Shown one piece after another: positions 12,949-20,351 of a DNA stretch of 20,351 nt. Source of the DNA: Kiritimatiellales bacterium (GTDB taxonomy: Bacteria > Verrucomicrobiota > Kiritimatiellia > Kiritimatiellales > Pontiellaceae); contig JAUXGY010000002.1 in NCBI GenBank assembly GCA_030621805.1, positions 1-20,351 on the forward strand, read 5' to 3'. The notes below the pieces were generated by a model, which did no database searches, was not told the origin of the DNA, and worked only from the letters and a program-made list of their open reading frames with translations. Every line of letters starts with the position of its first letter. The first letter of the stretch is position 1. A program made the translations under genes and the position numbers.

Positions 12949-14658
12949 ATGACAACACATAATAGAAGGCTAATGGATTGCCTCCAGCAGATTCGCCCAA
13001 TTGAAGCGGACATCTATGCCGAGGCGGAGCGGGAAGCAGAACAGACCCATGTTCCACTCGAAAAGCTTTTGATTGAGCAAGGGGTCGTCTCCGACACCGA
13101 CATGGCCTTGGCCACCGCTGAATATCTCGACATCCGCCCGATCTCTCTGGCCACATTCACGCCCGATTCCTCGCTCATCGATTTACTGGAAAAGGACAAA
13201 TGGAAAGAGCTACGGGCCCTGCCTATCAGCAAACTAGGTTCGCGCCTCTCCATCGCCATGGCCGATCCCTTCGACATTGTCACTCGCGACGCCATTGCAT
13301 CGAGTACCGACATGGAACTGGTTCACATGATTGCGCTCGAAAAAGAGATCATCGTAGCCTTGGAGTCCATCACCGAAGATTCCGCCCAAGCCTTGGAAGA
13401 CATTCTCAAAGACATGGCCGACGAGGGCGAGGTGGAAGTTGGGCAAGACAGCATTGAGGACGCCAATCTTGACGACCTGCTCGAGACCGCCGGCGAAGCC
13501 CCGGTGATCCGTATCGTGAACTCCATCCTCATTGAAGCACTGCGTAAGGGCGCCAGCGATATTCACATTGAGCCGATGGAAAAAACAGTTCGCTTGCGCA
13601 ACCGCGTCGATGGAATGCTTTACGAAATTCCCAGCCCACCAAAAAACCTGCAAAACGCCATCACCTCTCGCCTGAAAATTATGTCGGACCTCGATATTGC
13701 GGAACGGCGCATCCCGCAGGACGGCCGTTTCAAAATCAAGGCACTCGGCAAAGAGGTGGATATTCGGATGAGTATCCTGCCCACCATCCACGGCGAAAAG
13801 ATTGTGATGCGTATTCTCGACAAGACCGCCCTCGCCCCCAACCTCGGCGCATTGGGTCTCGACCAGCTTTCGCTCGATAACTTTTCATACGCCCTCGCCC
13901 AGCCCTTTGGCATGATTTTGGTAACGGGACCGACGGGAAGCGGAAAAACCACGACCCTTTATTCGGCTCTTCAGGAGCTGAACGTTGTTGGCACCAACAT
14001 TATCACCACCGAGAACCCGGTGGAATACCAACTCGAAGGCATCAATCAGGTACAGATCAACCCCGTCGTAGGACTCAACTTTTCGACCGCGCTACGCTCA
14101 ATCCTTCGCCAAGACCCGGACGTGGTGATGGTCGGGGAGATCCGCGACGGCGAAACCGCGACGATCGCCGTCGAGGCCGCACTGACCGGTCACCTTGTAT
14201 TAAGTACGCTGCATACGAACGACGCTGCCGGCGCCATCGCCCGCTTGATCGATATGGGTATCGAACCCTTCATGCTCGCCTCCTCCCTGCTGCTCACGCA
14301 AGCGCAGCGCCTCTACCGCAAAATTTGCCCCGTCTGCAAAAAAGAGATCGATATTCCGCTGGAGACGTTGAAAAAGAATCGGATCGATCCCGAACAGTTG
14401 GCCGACACCCAATTTTACCAGACCGCAGGTTGTCCGAAATGTAATGGCGTCGGCTACAAGGGTCGCGGCGGTATCATGGAAATTCTGCTGTTGGATGAAC
14501 TACTGCGAAAAACTATTTTGAATAATACGGAAGCCGATGCGATCGCCAAGATCGCCATTCAAAACGGAATGCGAACCTTGCGTGAAGCCGGGCTCGACCG
14601 CGTCCGCGAGGGCCTCACCACCATTGAAGAAATTATGCGTGTAACCAGTTCACACTAA
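12949..14658 (+). CDS. GspE/PilB-type assembly ATPase
   Basis: This hexameric cytoplasmic ATPase powers extension of the pilus or pseudopilus. The 569 residues comprise an N-terminal T2SSE_N/MshEN-like domain (about 10-150, with LEKLLIEQGVVSDTDMALA), an acidic linker (about 150-185) and the ATPase core (about 185-560). The core has Walker A GPTGSGKTT (327-335), the Asp box around TTENPVEYQ, Walker B VVMVGEIRD (392-400) and the His box TGHLVLSTLHTND. A zinc-binding pair follows, CPVC (460-463) and CPKC (495-498), as in PilB and GspE. All catalytic residues are present, and the length is normal. An AGG-rich stretch precedes the ATG. It is the first gene of the gspE-gspF-pilS-pilR unit (gaps of about 9 and 8 bases between the first three genes). 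PilB and GspE cannot be separated from this sequence alone; the PilMNOPQ neighbours favour PilB. Confidence 0.95.
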   Translation: MTTHNRRLMDCLQQIRPIEADIYAEAEREAEQTHVPLEKLLIEQGVVSDTDMALATAEYLDIRPISLATFTPDSSLIDLLEKDKWKELRALPISKLGSRLSIAMADPFDIVTRDAIASSTDMELVHMIALEKEIIVALESITEDSAQALEDILKDMADEGEVEVGQDSIEDANLDDLLETAGEAPVIRIVNSILIEALRKGASDIHIEPMEKTVRLRNRVDGMLYEIPSPPKNLQNAITSRLKIMSDLDIAERRIPQDGRFKIKALGKEVDIRMSILPTIHGEKIVMRILDKTALAPNLGALGLDQLSLDNFSYALAQPFGMILVTGPTGSGKTTTLYSALQELNVVGTNIITTENPVEYQLEGINQVQINPVVGLNFSTALRSILRQDPDVVMVGEIRDGETATIAVEAALTGHLVLSTLHTNDAAGAIARLIDMGIEPFMLASSLLLTQAQRLYRKICPVCKKEIDIPLETLKKNRIDPEQLADTQFYQTAGCPKCNGVGYKGRGGIMEILLLDELLRKTILNNTEADAIAKIAIQNGMRTLREAGLDRVREGLTTIEEIMRVTSSH

Positions 14659-14667
14659 GGAAATATT

Positions 14668-15759
14668 ATGGCCACAAAAAAAATTAGAGCAAAGGGCGCA
14701 CTCCCGATCGTACGGGGAGCACGCAAAATCAGGCTCAAGGAACTTTCGGTATTTACCCGGCAGATGTCGGCCATGCTGGCCGCAGGCATGCCGCTGGTGC
14801 AGACGCTCATCGCTATGGAAGAGCAGACCGACGACAAAAACTTCAAGCCGGTCATCATCGGCATCCGTACGCGGGTCGAGGGTGGCGCCATGTATTCGGA
14901 GTCACTGGCGTTCTATCCCAGCATCTTCGACGAACTCTACATCAGTATGATGCGTGCCGGAGAAGTCGGCGGCATTCTGCCCGACACCTGTGCCCGCGTG
15001 GCTTCGTTTCTGGAAGCCAGCAACCGACTGCGTGCTAAAGTGAAATCGGCCATGATGTATCCCAGCGTCGTCATTGTGGTTGCTATGCTTCTGACCACGG
15101 CCTTGATCATGTTTATTCTCCCGGTTTTCGTCGCCATGTTTTCCGATTTTGGTGCGGATCTTCCCGGGCTCACGGCGGCCCTGCTCGATTTCAGCGGCCT
15201 GCTCAACAAATATTGGTACATTGCGATCGCCTTGGTCGCCGGAAGTATCTATGCGTACAAACGCTACTACAAAACAGATAGAGGGCAATACCGGATCGAC
15301 GAGCTCAAACTGAAGATTCCTGGGCTGGGCGAGCTGGCCACCAAGATTGCCGTGAGCCGTTTTGCCTCCACCTTTGCCCAGCTAATGCACAGCGGGGTGG
15401 CCATCATCGAATCACTTGAAATCGTCGGTCTGGCCACAGGTAACCGCGTGATCGGAGATTCCCTTCTGGCCGCACGTAAAACCATCGAGGAGGGCGAACC
15501 ACTCTCCAAGGCGCTGGAACCCAACAAATACTATCCCCGCATGCTTGTCCATATGCTCTCCGCCGGAGAAAAAACAGGGCAGGTTGAGGAGATGATGGAT
15601 AAAGTCGCCGAGTTCTACGACAATGAAGTTGAAACCATGGTCGCCGGTATCACCTCGTTGATTGAGCCGTTGTTGATGGTTTTCGTCGGCGCGATTATTG
15701 GTACGGTCGTGGTGGCCATGTTCCTGCCGATCTTCAAAATGAGCGAAATCGTAATGTAG
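14668..15759 (+). CDS. GspF/PilC-type inner-membrane platform protein
   Basis: This 363-residue polytopic protein anchors the ATPase and guides pilin subunits in the inner membrane. It has two repeats of the GspF domain: the first at about 25-150 (LSVFTRQMSAMLAAGMPLVQTL, then MMRAGEVGGILPDTCARVASFLE), the second at about 228-350 (AVSRFASTFAQLMHSGVAIIESLEIV, then HMLSAGEKTGQVEEMMDKVAEFYD). Transmembrane helices are at about 130-155, 175-193 and 330-355. It is about 40 residues shorter than usual at the N-terminus, because the segment before the first repeat is reduced to a basic stretch. AAGGA lies 6 bases before the ATG, and the gspE stop is only 9 bases upstream, so the genes are co-transcribed. 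Confidence 0.94.
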   Translation: MATKKIRAKGALPIVRGARKIRLKELSVFTRQMSAMLAAGMPLVQTLIAMEEQTDDKNFKPVIIGIRTRVEGGAMYSESLAFYPSIFDELYISMMRAGEVGGILPDTCARVASFLEASNRLRAKVKSAMMYPSVVIVVAMLLTTALIMFILPVFVAMFSDFGADLPGLTAALLDFSGLLNKYWYIAIALVAGSIYAYKRYYKTDRGQYRIDELKLKIPGLGELATKIAVSRFASTFAQLMHSGVAIIESLEIVGLATGNRVIGDSLLAARKTIEEGEPLSKALEPNKYYPRMLVHMLSAGEKTGQVEEMMDKVAEFYDNEVETMVAGITSLIEPLLMVFVGAIIGTVVVAMFLPIFKMSEIVM

Positions 15760-15767
15760 AGGATCTC

Positions 15768-17099
15768 ATGGGCAAAGACGACCATACGACATCGTGGCCC
15801 GAGTTGAGCGCCATTCTATTGCTACGGCTGGCCTTCCTCTGGTTGCTGGTCTTGCTTTCGCTGGCAATGCCCAACGACGATGCGGTATTCTATGCCTTCA
15901 TGGGGTTTGCCTTTATCATTACCATCCCCTACTCCCTATGGATGCGAAGCAAGCTTCGGTCCACGCAGCTTGCCTCGCTCCAGTTCTTGGTCGACTTGGT
16001 TTTGGTCACCGGATTGATCTTCTTTACCGGAGGCATCAACAGCGAACTTACCTTGCTCTATCCATTGGTGATCCTTTCTGCCGGCATCGTCGGAACACCG
16101 CGTCAGGCCGCCCAGATTACCTTTCTTGGTATCGTCATCTATCTGCTCATGATGACCCTGCTCTCACAAGATATGATTGCGGAGATCCTACCCGACGGAA
16201 ATCCCGGAAAATCCCAAGCTCTTCTCCCTGCTCTTGCCCTACGTATTCTCACGTTTGCCTGCTTCGGATTGGCCAGTGTCCACGTGGCAAAGCGGTGCGG
16301 CTACATCAACCCACAAGGCAACGATGCGCAAACGGCGACCACCACTTTGCTCGACCATCTACAGGCCGGTGTCCTTATGCTAGACCCTCAGGGAAACATC
16401 CTCCGCGCAAACCCAACGGCTTGCGAAATGGCACAGACCTCCGAAGCGAACCTTTGCGCTCAGGCGTTCACCACACTGTGCAATACGGAAACGGACTTTT
16501 GCCGCGAAACCTACGGAACCACGGCCTACCTGACTCGACCCGGCACCTCTCCCCTTCCCGTTTCCTATCACACGGCCGACATCACACTTCCTGCCACGGT
16601 ATTCGAAAATGCGCCCGACCTAAAAAGTGAAAAGCGCACGGTCACCCTACTGGTCCTCTCCGACCTTTCCCTTTCGCTGGAACTCGAACAGCAACTCAAG
16701 CAGGTGGAGCGGATCACCGCGGCTACACGCATTGCCGGAGAAATGGCCCACGAAATACGTACCCCGCTTACGGCCATCTCGGCCTCGGTCCAGCTTTTGG
16801 AACACTATGAGAAAAAATCAAGCGCCGCAGACTGGCTGCCCAATAGCCCTCGCCGCACTGACCGCCGCGAACTCTTCGAGCATATTGCCGATGCTGCTGA
16901 ACAGATGAACACGGTCGTTAAGAATTTTGTCGACTTTGCGGAGTTTTCGCCCGCCGACCTTCTCTCCATCATTAAGCTTGACTCAACAGACGAAAATCAT
17001 GGTTATATAGGCCGTTTAAACACCAAAGCAAAAGGGTTTGAGAATGGCCAAAGTTCTGATAGCGGACGACGATCCGACCATACTAAGTTTATTGAATAA
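15768..17099 (+). CDS. PilS-like membrane sensor kinase lacking the ATP-binding domain
   Basis: This 443-residue protein has about six membrane helices (about 10-180), a PAS-like domain (about 190-290, starting LLDHLQAGVLMLDPQGNILRANPTA) and a HisKA dimerisation/phosphoacceptor domain, with His328 in AGEMAHEIRTPLTAIS and the second helix in EQMNTVVKNFVDFAEFSP. This is the PilS layout. The catalytic HATPase_c domain, normally another 120-150 residues with N, G1 and G2 boxes, is missing. After FAEFSPADLLSII the frame continues for only about 45 unrelated residues and ends inside the next gene (56-base overlap). No kinase domain is visible in other frames, as pilR begins at once. GAGG lies 6 bases before the start. 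It may be phosphorylated by another kinase or act as a phosphatase or sensor only. Confidence 0.88.
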   Translation: MGKDDHTTSWPELSAILLLRLAFLWLLVLLSLAMPNDDAVFYAFMGFAFIITIPYSLWMRSKLRSTQLASLQFLVDLVLVTGLIFFTGGINSELTLLYPLVILSAGIVGTPRQAAQITFLGIVIYLLMMTLLSQDMIAEILPDGNPGKSQALLPALALRILTFACFGLASVHVAKRCGYINPQGNDAQTATTTLLDHLQAGVLMLDPQGNILRANPTACEMAQTSEANLCAQAFTTLCNTETDFCRETYGTTAYLTRPGTSPLPVSYHTADITLPATVFENAPDLKSEKRTVTLLVLSDLSLSLELEQQLKQVERITAATRIAGEMAHEIRTPLTAISASVQLLEHYEKKSSAADWLPNSPRRTDRRELFEHIADAAEQMNTVVKNFVDFAEFSPADLLSIIKLDSTDENHGYIGRLNTKAKGFENGQSSDSGRRSDHTKFIE

Positions 17100-18417
17100 A
17101 ATACTGATCGCCAAGGGCTACGATGTAAAGCTGGCCGAGCATGGCGGAGTTGCAGAGAAAATGCTCAAAGCGGAGCAATTTGACCTGCTGATTTCCGACA
17201 TCAAAATGGAACCGGTCGATGGTATGCAACTACTGCGAAACACGCGGAAAATGCGTCCACAGGTCGGTGTCATCATGCTGACTGCATACGCCACCGTATC
17301 CACCGCCGTCGAAGCCATGAAGGAAGGCGCGTTCGACTACATCCCCAAGCCCTTCAAGATCGATGAACTGCTGGCCACTGTAAAGCGCGCCCTCGACTAC
17401 CAGCGCTCACTCTCCGAGCAAATCGGAGCCCAAGCCCATTTGGAAACCAAAAAATATTTTGGCAATATTGTCGCCGAAAGCGAAGGAATGATAAATGTCT
17501 GCGAAATGATTAAGCGCGTAGCCCCCACCAAAACCACCGTCATGGTCAGCGGCGAAAGCGGCACCGGCAAAGAGCTCGTTGCTGAAGCGCTCCATAGCTA
17601 CAGCGCCCGCTCTGAGGGTCCCTTCATTCCCGTCAACTGTGGTGCCCTGCCCGAAACACTGATTGAATCCGAGCTTTTCGGCCACGTTAAAGGAGCCTTC
17701 ACCGGAGCCAATGCCAATAAAGTCGGCCTCTTCGAAGCTGCGAAAGGCGGAACCCTGTTCCTCGACGAAATCAACTCCATTCCTCTTCAAGTCCAGTCCA
17801 AGCTCTTGCGGGCGATCCAAAACAAAAAAATCCGCAAGGTGGGCGGAACCGAAGAGTTTGAGGTCGACGTCCGCATTGTTGCCGCCTCGAACCAAAATCT
17901 GGAAGTTCTGGTCAAAGAAGGCTCTTTTCGCGAAGACCTCTTCTACCGACTCAGTGTAATTTCTATTGAAATCCCACCGCTGAGCCAGCGACCGGATGAT
18001 GTCCTTGCGCTAGCGCAGCACTTTATCGCACAAGAAATGGAAGGCGGCGAATTCCCCGTAATGGATAACGCCGTGCTGGCCATCCTGCAAAACTATATCT
18101 GGCCGGGCAATGTCCGGGAGCTCCAAAACGTGATCCAGCACAGCTTGACCTTCATGAAAGACAACAAGATCACGAAGGAAACCCTTCCTTCAAAACTGAT
18201 CGTCTCCTACGAAGAAAACCCCGGCGCGCAGAATGCCGCGCTTACCGGCGAATTCGAAAAGGGGAAGTCGCTCAAGGCCTTCCTGCGTGCCAAAGAGAAG
18301 GAATACCTCAAGAACGTCATCAACACCATGGGTGGCGACAAGGTCAAGGCCGCTCAGGAGCTCGATATTAGCCTCGCCACCCTCTACCGAAAACTCCCCG
18401 AAGAGAAGACCGACTAG
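17044..18417 (+). CDS. PilR/NtrC-type sigma-54-dependent response regulator
   Basis: This 457-residue activator has a receiver domain (1-120, acidic pocket D8-D10, phosphoacceptor Asp52 in LLISDIKM, conserved MLTAYA and PKPF). The AAA+ sigma-54 interaction domain (about 140-370) has Walker A GESGTGKE (170-177), an intact GAFTGA loop (217-222), Walker B GTLFLDE (236-242) and an arginine region in FREDLFYRL. The C-terminal Fis-type helix-turn-helix is in MGGDKVKAAQELDISLATLYRKL. A TTG at 17038 lies in frame, but AAAGGG (17031-17036) is 7 bases before the ATG at 17044, which is therefore chosen. It is the last gene of the operon before a strong terminator. Its likely targets are the sigma-54-like promoters in front of gspE and pilM. 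Confidence 0.94.
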   Translation: MAKVLIADDDPTILSLLNKILIAKGYDVKLAEHGGVAEKMLKAEQFDLLISDIKMEPVDGMQLLRNTRKMRPQVGVIMLTAYATVSTAVEAMKEGAFDYIPKPFKIDELLATVKRALDYQRSLSEQIGAQAHLETKKYFGNIVAESEGMINVCEMIKRVAPTKTTVMVSGESGTGKELVAEALHSYSARSEGPFIPVNCGALPETLIESELFGHVKGAFTGANANKVGLFEAAKGGTLFLDEINSIPLQVQSKLLRAIQNKKIRKVGGTEEFEVDVRIVAASNQNLEVLVKEGSFREDLFYRLSVISIEIPPLSQRPDDVLALAQHFIAQEMEGGEFPVMDNAVLAILQNYIWPGNVRELQNVIQHSLTFMKDNKITKETLPSKLIVSYEENPGAQNAALTGEFEKGKSLKAFLRAKEKEYLKNVINTMGGDKVKAAQELDISLATLYRKLPEEKTD

Positions 18418-18441
18418 ACGAGCCAACTACAAACGCCCCAC

Positions 18442-18472
18442 AAAACGCCCCATACTTTGGGGCGTTTTTTTT
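18442..18472 (+). terminator. strong intrinsic terminator after pilR
   Basis: A perfect 11-bp stem (18442-18452 with 18458-18468, core CGCCCCA/TGGGGCG) with a 5-base loop runs into eight T residues (18465-18472). It lies 25 bases after the pilR stop and ends the gspE-gspF-pilS-pilR unit. Confidence 0.95.
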
Positions 18473-18516
18473 ACCCCACAATGCAACTCACAAATACATG
18501 ACAAAAACCATTATGT

Positions 18517-18545
18517 TTTACATAAATACTTTATTATTATATATT
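18517..18545 (+). promoter_or_regulatory. sigma-70-type promoter for the multiheme cytochrome gene
   Basis: TTTACA (18517-18522) and TATATT (18540-18545) are separated by exactly 17 bases in a very AT-rich stretch. Transcription would start around 18552, about 50 bases before the ATG, just after the upstream terminator. Confidence 0.6.
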
Positions 18546-18603
18546 TATGAATTGACGCCGCCCCTCTCTTCCATAAGAATGGTATTAACCCTTGGAGGAT
18601 ATC

Positions 18604-20351
18604 ATGTGGGCAATAGGATCATCCCGTCAGTCTCGTTACATTCATCTCGCTGCACTAATCGTTTGCATAGGTTGCTTGGTGGACGTGCAAGCTAGGAATC
18701 CGTACAGAAAAACCTTTTTTGGAGACGTATATCCATCCGCAGTCGACACGCGCCTCGATGACCTGAATAGCAATTCCGGACACTGCGGAGTCTGTCACTA
18801 CAATTTTGACGGGGGAGGAAACAGGAACCTATACGGTGCGGCTATTGAGGCTAAAATGGATGAAGGAAGTAGCGATGAGGAAGCAATTCTGGAGATTCGC
18901 TGGCTTGACTCCGATGGCGATGGTTCTCCTAACGAGATTGAAATTACCGATAATATGACCTCCTATGACAACACCCCGACTTTCCCCGGCCTAACCGTCG
19001 GAAATGTAGGCGGGGTGAGCTTAGTTGATACGAACGAGATATCAGGGCATTTAACCCCTTCTTCCGGGGAAGATGAAACCGACCCCACCGTAACCCTCTA
19101 CACGCCCAATGGAGGAGAAACCGCAACCGGAAACGCTGCCACCACCATCTCTTGGCTAGCTAATGATGCCAGCGGGATCGCGGGAATCGATATTTATGTC
19201 TCGCTCGATAGTGGAGATAGCTACACCCCCATCGCGAATAACATTCCAAATACCGGAAACTTCACGTGGTACGTATCCAACCGCCCCACCAGCAATGCCA
19301 TGATCAAGGTGGAAGCCATCGACAACGCGGGGAGGGAAGGAGAGGATGAGAGCGATGCTGTCTTTGTCATCGTTTCTCCCGGCGGGGGTCTGGTTCCCAC
19401 CACCCTGCGTGACTTTGACCTGCCCGGCAGCCAACCGCTCGTTGATTCTGGATTGCCACAGGAGCAGCCCTCGAACTGCGCCAACTGCCACGGCGGATAT
19501 AACGAGGAGCATGAACCGTATCACAATTGGATGGGTAGCATGATGGCGCAGGCTGCGCTGGATATGATCTTCCTGGCTAATATGACTATCGCCAATCAGG
19601 ACGCTCCGGACTCGGGCGACCTCTGCCTGCGCTGCCACAACTCGCGTGGATGGCTCGACGGCCGTTCTTCTCCGACCGATGGAAGCCAAATGACCGAGCT
19701 CGACATGGCCGGTGTTTCGTGTGATCTCTGCCATCGCATGGTGGACCCTGTCTACAAAGAAGGGGTTTCCCCTGCGGCCGACGAAGACATTCTCGAACAT
19801 CTGGAAAATGTGCCCCCGGCCCAAGGCAACGGAATGTTTGTTTTCGATCCCAAAGCCCACCGTCGCGGCCCGTTCAACGACTCAGTCAGTCCGCACATTG
19901 ATCTGCACTCGCCCTTCCATCAAGATTCCGCCGTCTGCGGCACCTGCCACGATGTCAGTAATCCGGTGTTTATACGCGACGGAACAAACGTTGAATATAT
20001 CGCCAATGCATTTGATACCCCCCCCGAAGTTACTAACAATACATCCGAGATATTAATGCCGGTGGAACGCACCTACAGCGAATGGTTGCATAGTGCCTAC
20101 AACAGTTCAAATGGTGTCTTTGCCCCGCAGTTTGCCGGAAATAAAGAGGGGGGAATGGTTGCTTCATGTCAGGACTGCCACATGGCCGATATCCTCGGGC
20201 AAGGGTGCGATCCCGCTCAATTCGATGACGTAGCATATAGACCCGACCTCCCGCTTCACGACCTGACGGGCGGAAGCACTTGGCTGCCCAACCTGCTACC
20301 CGATGTATTCGGACTGGGAGACGAAGAACGGGTTGCCCTCTCGTACGGAGT
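18604..20351 (+). CDS. secreted multiheme cytochrome c (partial)
   Basis: This frame stays open to the right edge (582 codons seen). A good GGAGG (18594-18598) lies 5 bases before the ATG. The signal peptide covers about residues 1-30 (helix YIHLAALIVCIGCLV, cleavage after VQA). Six CxxCH heme-binding motifs are visible: CGVCH (61-65), CANCH (292-296), CLRCH (341-345), CDLCH (373-377), CGTCH (445-449) and CQDCH (522-526). Between the first and second heme lie an acidic calcium-loop-like DSDGDGSPNEIE (102-113) and an immunoglobulin/fibronectin-like module (about 160-258). The block around hemes 2-4 (NWMGSMMAQAALD, CLRCHNSRGWLDGR, GVSCDLCHRMVDP) belongs to a multiheme family that I associate with PVC and delta-proteobacterial genomes. 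It probably works in electron transfer in the periplasm or at the cell surface. The redox partner is unknown and the 3' end is outside the window. Confidence 0.9.
   Translation, partial: MWAIGSSRQSRYIHLAALIVCIGCLVDVQARNPYRKTFFGDVYPSAVDTRLDDLNSNSGHCGVCHYNFDGGGNRNLYGAAIEAKMDEGSSDEEAILEIRWLDSDGDGSPNEIEITDNMTSYDNTPTFPGLTVGNVGGVSLVDTNEISGHLTPSSGEDETDPTVTLYTPNGGETATGNAATTISWLANDASGIAGIDIYVSLDSGDSYTPIANNIPNTGNFTWYVSNRPTSNAMIKVEAIDNAGREGEDESDAVFVIVSPGGGLVPTTLRDFDLPGSQPLVDSGLPQEQPSNCANCHGGYNEEHEPYHNWMGSMMAQAALDMIFLANMTIANQDAPDSGDLCLRCHNSRGWLDGRSSPTDGSQMTELDMAGVSCDLCHRMVDPVYKEGVSPAADEDILEHLENVPPAQGNGMFVFDPKAHRRGPFNDSVSPHIDLHSPFHQDSAVCGTCHDVSNPVFIRDGTNVEYIANAFDTPPEVTNNTSEILMPVERTYSEWLHSAYNSSNGVFAPQFAGNKEGGMVASCQDCHMADILGQGCDPAQFDDVAYRPDLPLHDLTGGSTWLPNLLPDVFGLGDEERVALSYG

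Noticed and set aside
13234..13791. Minus-strand frame of 185 codons opposite gspE
   Set aside because: Antisense shadow of a highly conserved ATPase; no ribosome-binding site or recognisable domain.
15794..16630. Long plus-strand reading frame of 278 codons inside the sensor kinase gene
   Set aside because: It is the +2 frame of the PilS-like gene, which has membrane helices, PAS and HisKA motifs in the true frame.
16940..17043. Frameshift as the cause of the missing kinase domain
   Set aside because: There is not enough sequence before pilR in any frame to encode an HATPase_c domain, so a deletion or genuine absence is the better reading.
19156..19860. Minus-strand frame of 234 codons opposite the cytochrome gene
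   Set aside because: The plus frame contains a signal peptide, a good ribosome-binding site and six CxxCH motifs; the minus frame is a shadow.
1..20351. CRISPR array, rRNA, complete insertion sequence or phage genes
   Set aside because: No regularly spaced repeats, rRNA-like segments, transposase or phage proteins were seen on either strand.

Overview
The window (20,351 bp) reads like a chromosomal region of a Gram-negative bacterium of the PVC superphylum, most likely a Kiritimatiellota (Pontiella-like) or Verrucomicrobia relative. Three things suggest this: a secretin and periplasmic pilus proteins (an outer membrane), a secreted protein (569-1423) whose 'VEWVGAL...VPMFYRLSCWTNG' style I associate from memory with Kiritimatiellota, and a large multiheme cytochrome of a family common in PVC and myxobacterial genomes. 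No rRNA or marker gene is present, so the phylum is an inference.

Left part (1-6085). The 5' half of an ABC transporter membrane domain runs off the left edge. It is followed by a secreted protein of unknown function, a GNAT-like acyltransferase, and a two-gene minus-strand unit in which a NodU/CmcH-type O-carbamoyltransferase overlaps a divergent leucyl/phenylalanyl-tRNA-protein transferase (Aat) homologue. A DUF418/YeiB-type multipass membrane protein follows on the plus strand. Together these look like an accessory set for modifying and exporting a small molecule or surface polymer.

Junction (6086-6590). This 505-bp stretch has no gene but is full of structure: a 21-bp perfect inverted repeat that begins in the stop codon of the DUF418 gene, a near-perfect 20-bp palindrome, a stretch that on the minus strand resembles the 5' (domain I) part of a bacterial group II intron, and an intrinsic terminator serving the secretin operon.

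Central and right part (6591-18472). This is a type IV pilus / type II secretion-like assembly locus. A minus-strand operon pilM-pilN-pilO-pilP-like-pilQ encodes the actin-like cytoplasmic protein, the alignment proteins and the outer-membrane secretin. A plus-strand operon encodes the assembly ATPase (GspE/PilB), the platform protein (GspF/PilC), a membrane histidine kinase (PilS-like) and an NtrC-type regulator (PilR-like) with an intact GAFTGA loop, ending at a strong terminator. Between them lie a GspB-like membrane protein and a TPR + GspE-N (MshEN-like) domain protein. No pilin or PilT is in the window.

The two operons and the MshEN-type gene each have a sequence with GG-N10-GC spacing at a suitable distance upstream, as expected for sigma-54 promoters. 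This suggests that the PilR-like regulator controls the whole locus. The sensor kinase stops after its phosphoacceptor helices and lacks the ATP-binding domain.

Right edge (18473-20351). An AT-rich sigma-70-type promoter precedes a secreted multiheme cytochrome c with at least six CxxCH motifs, cut off by the window edge.
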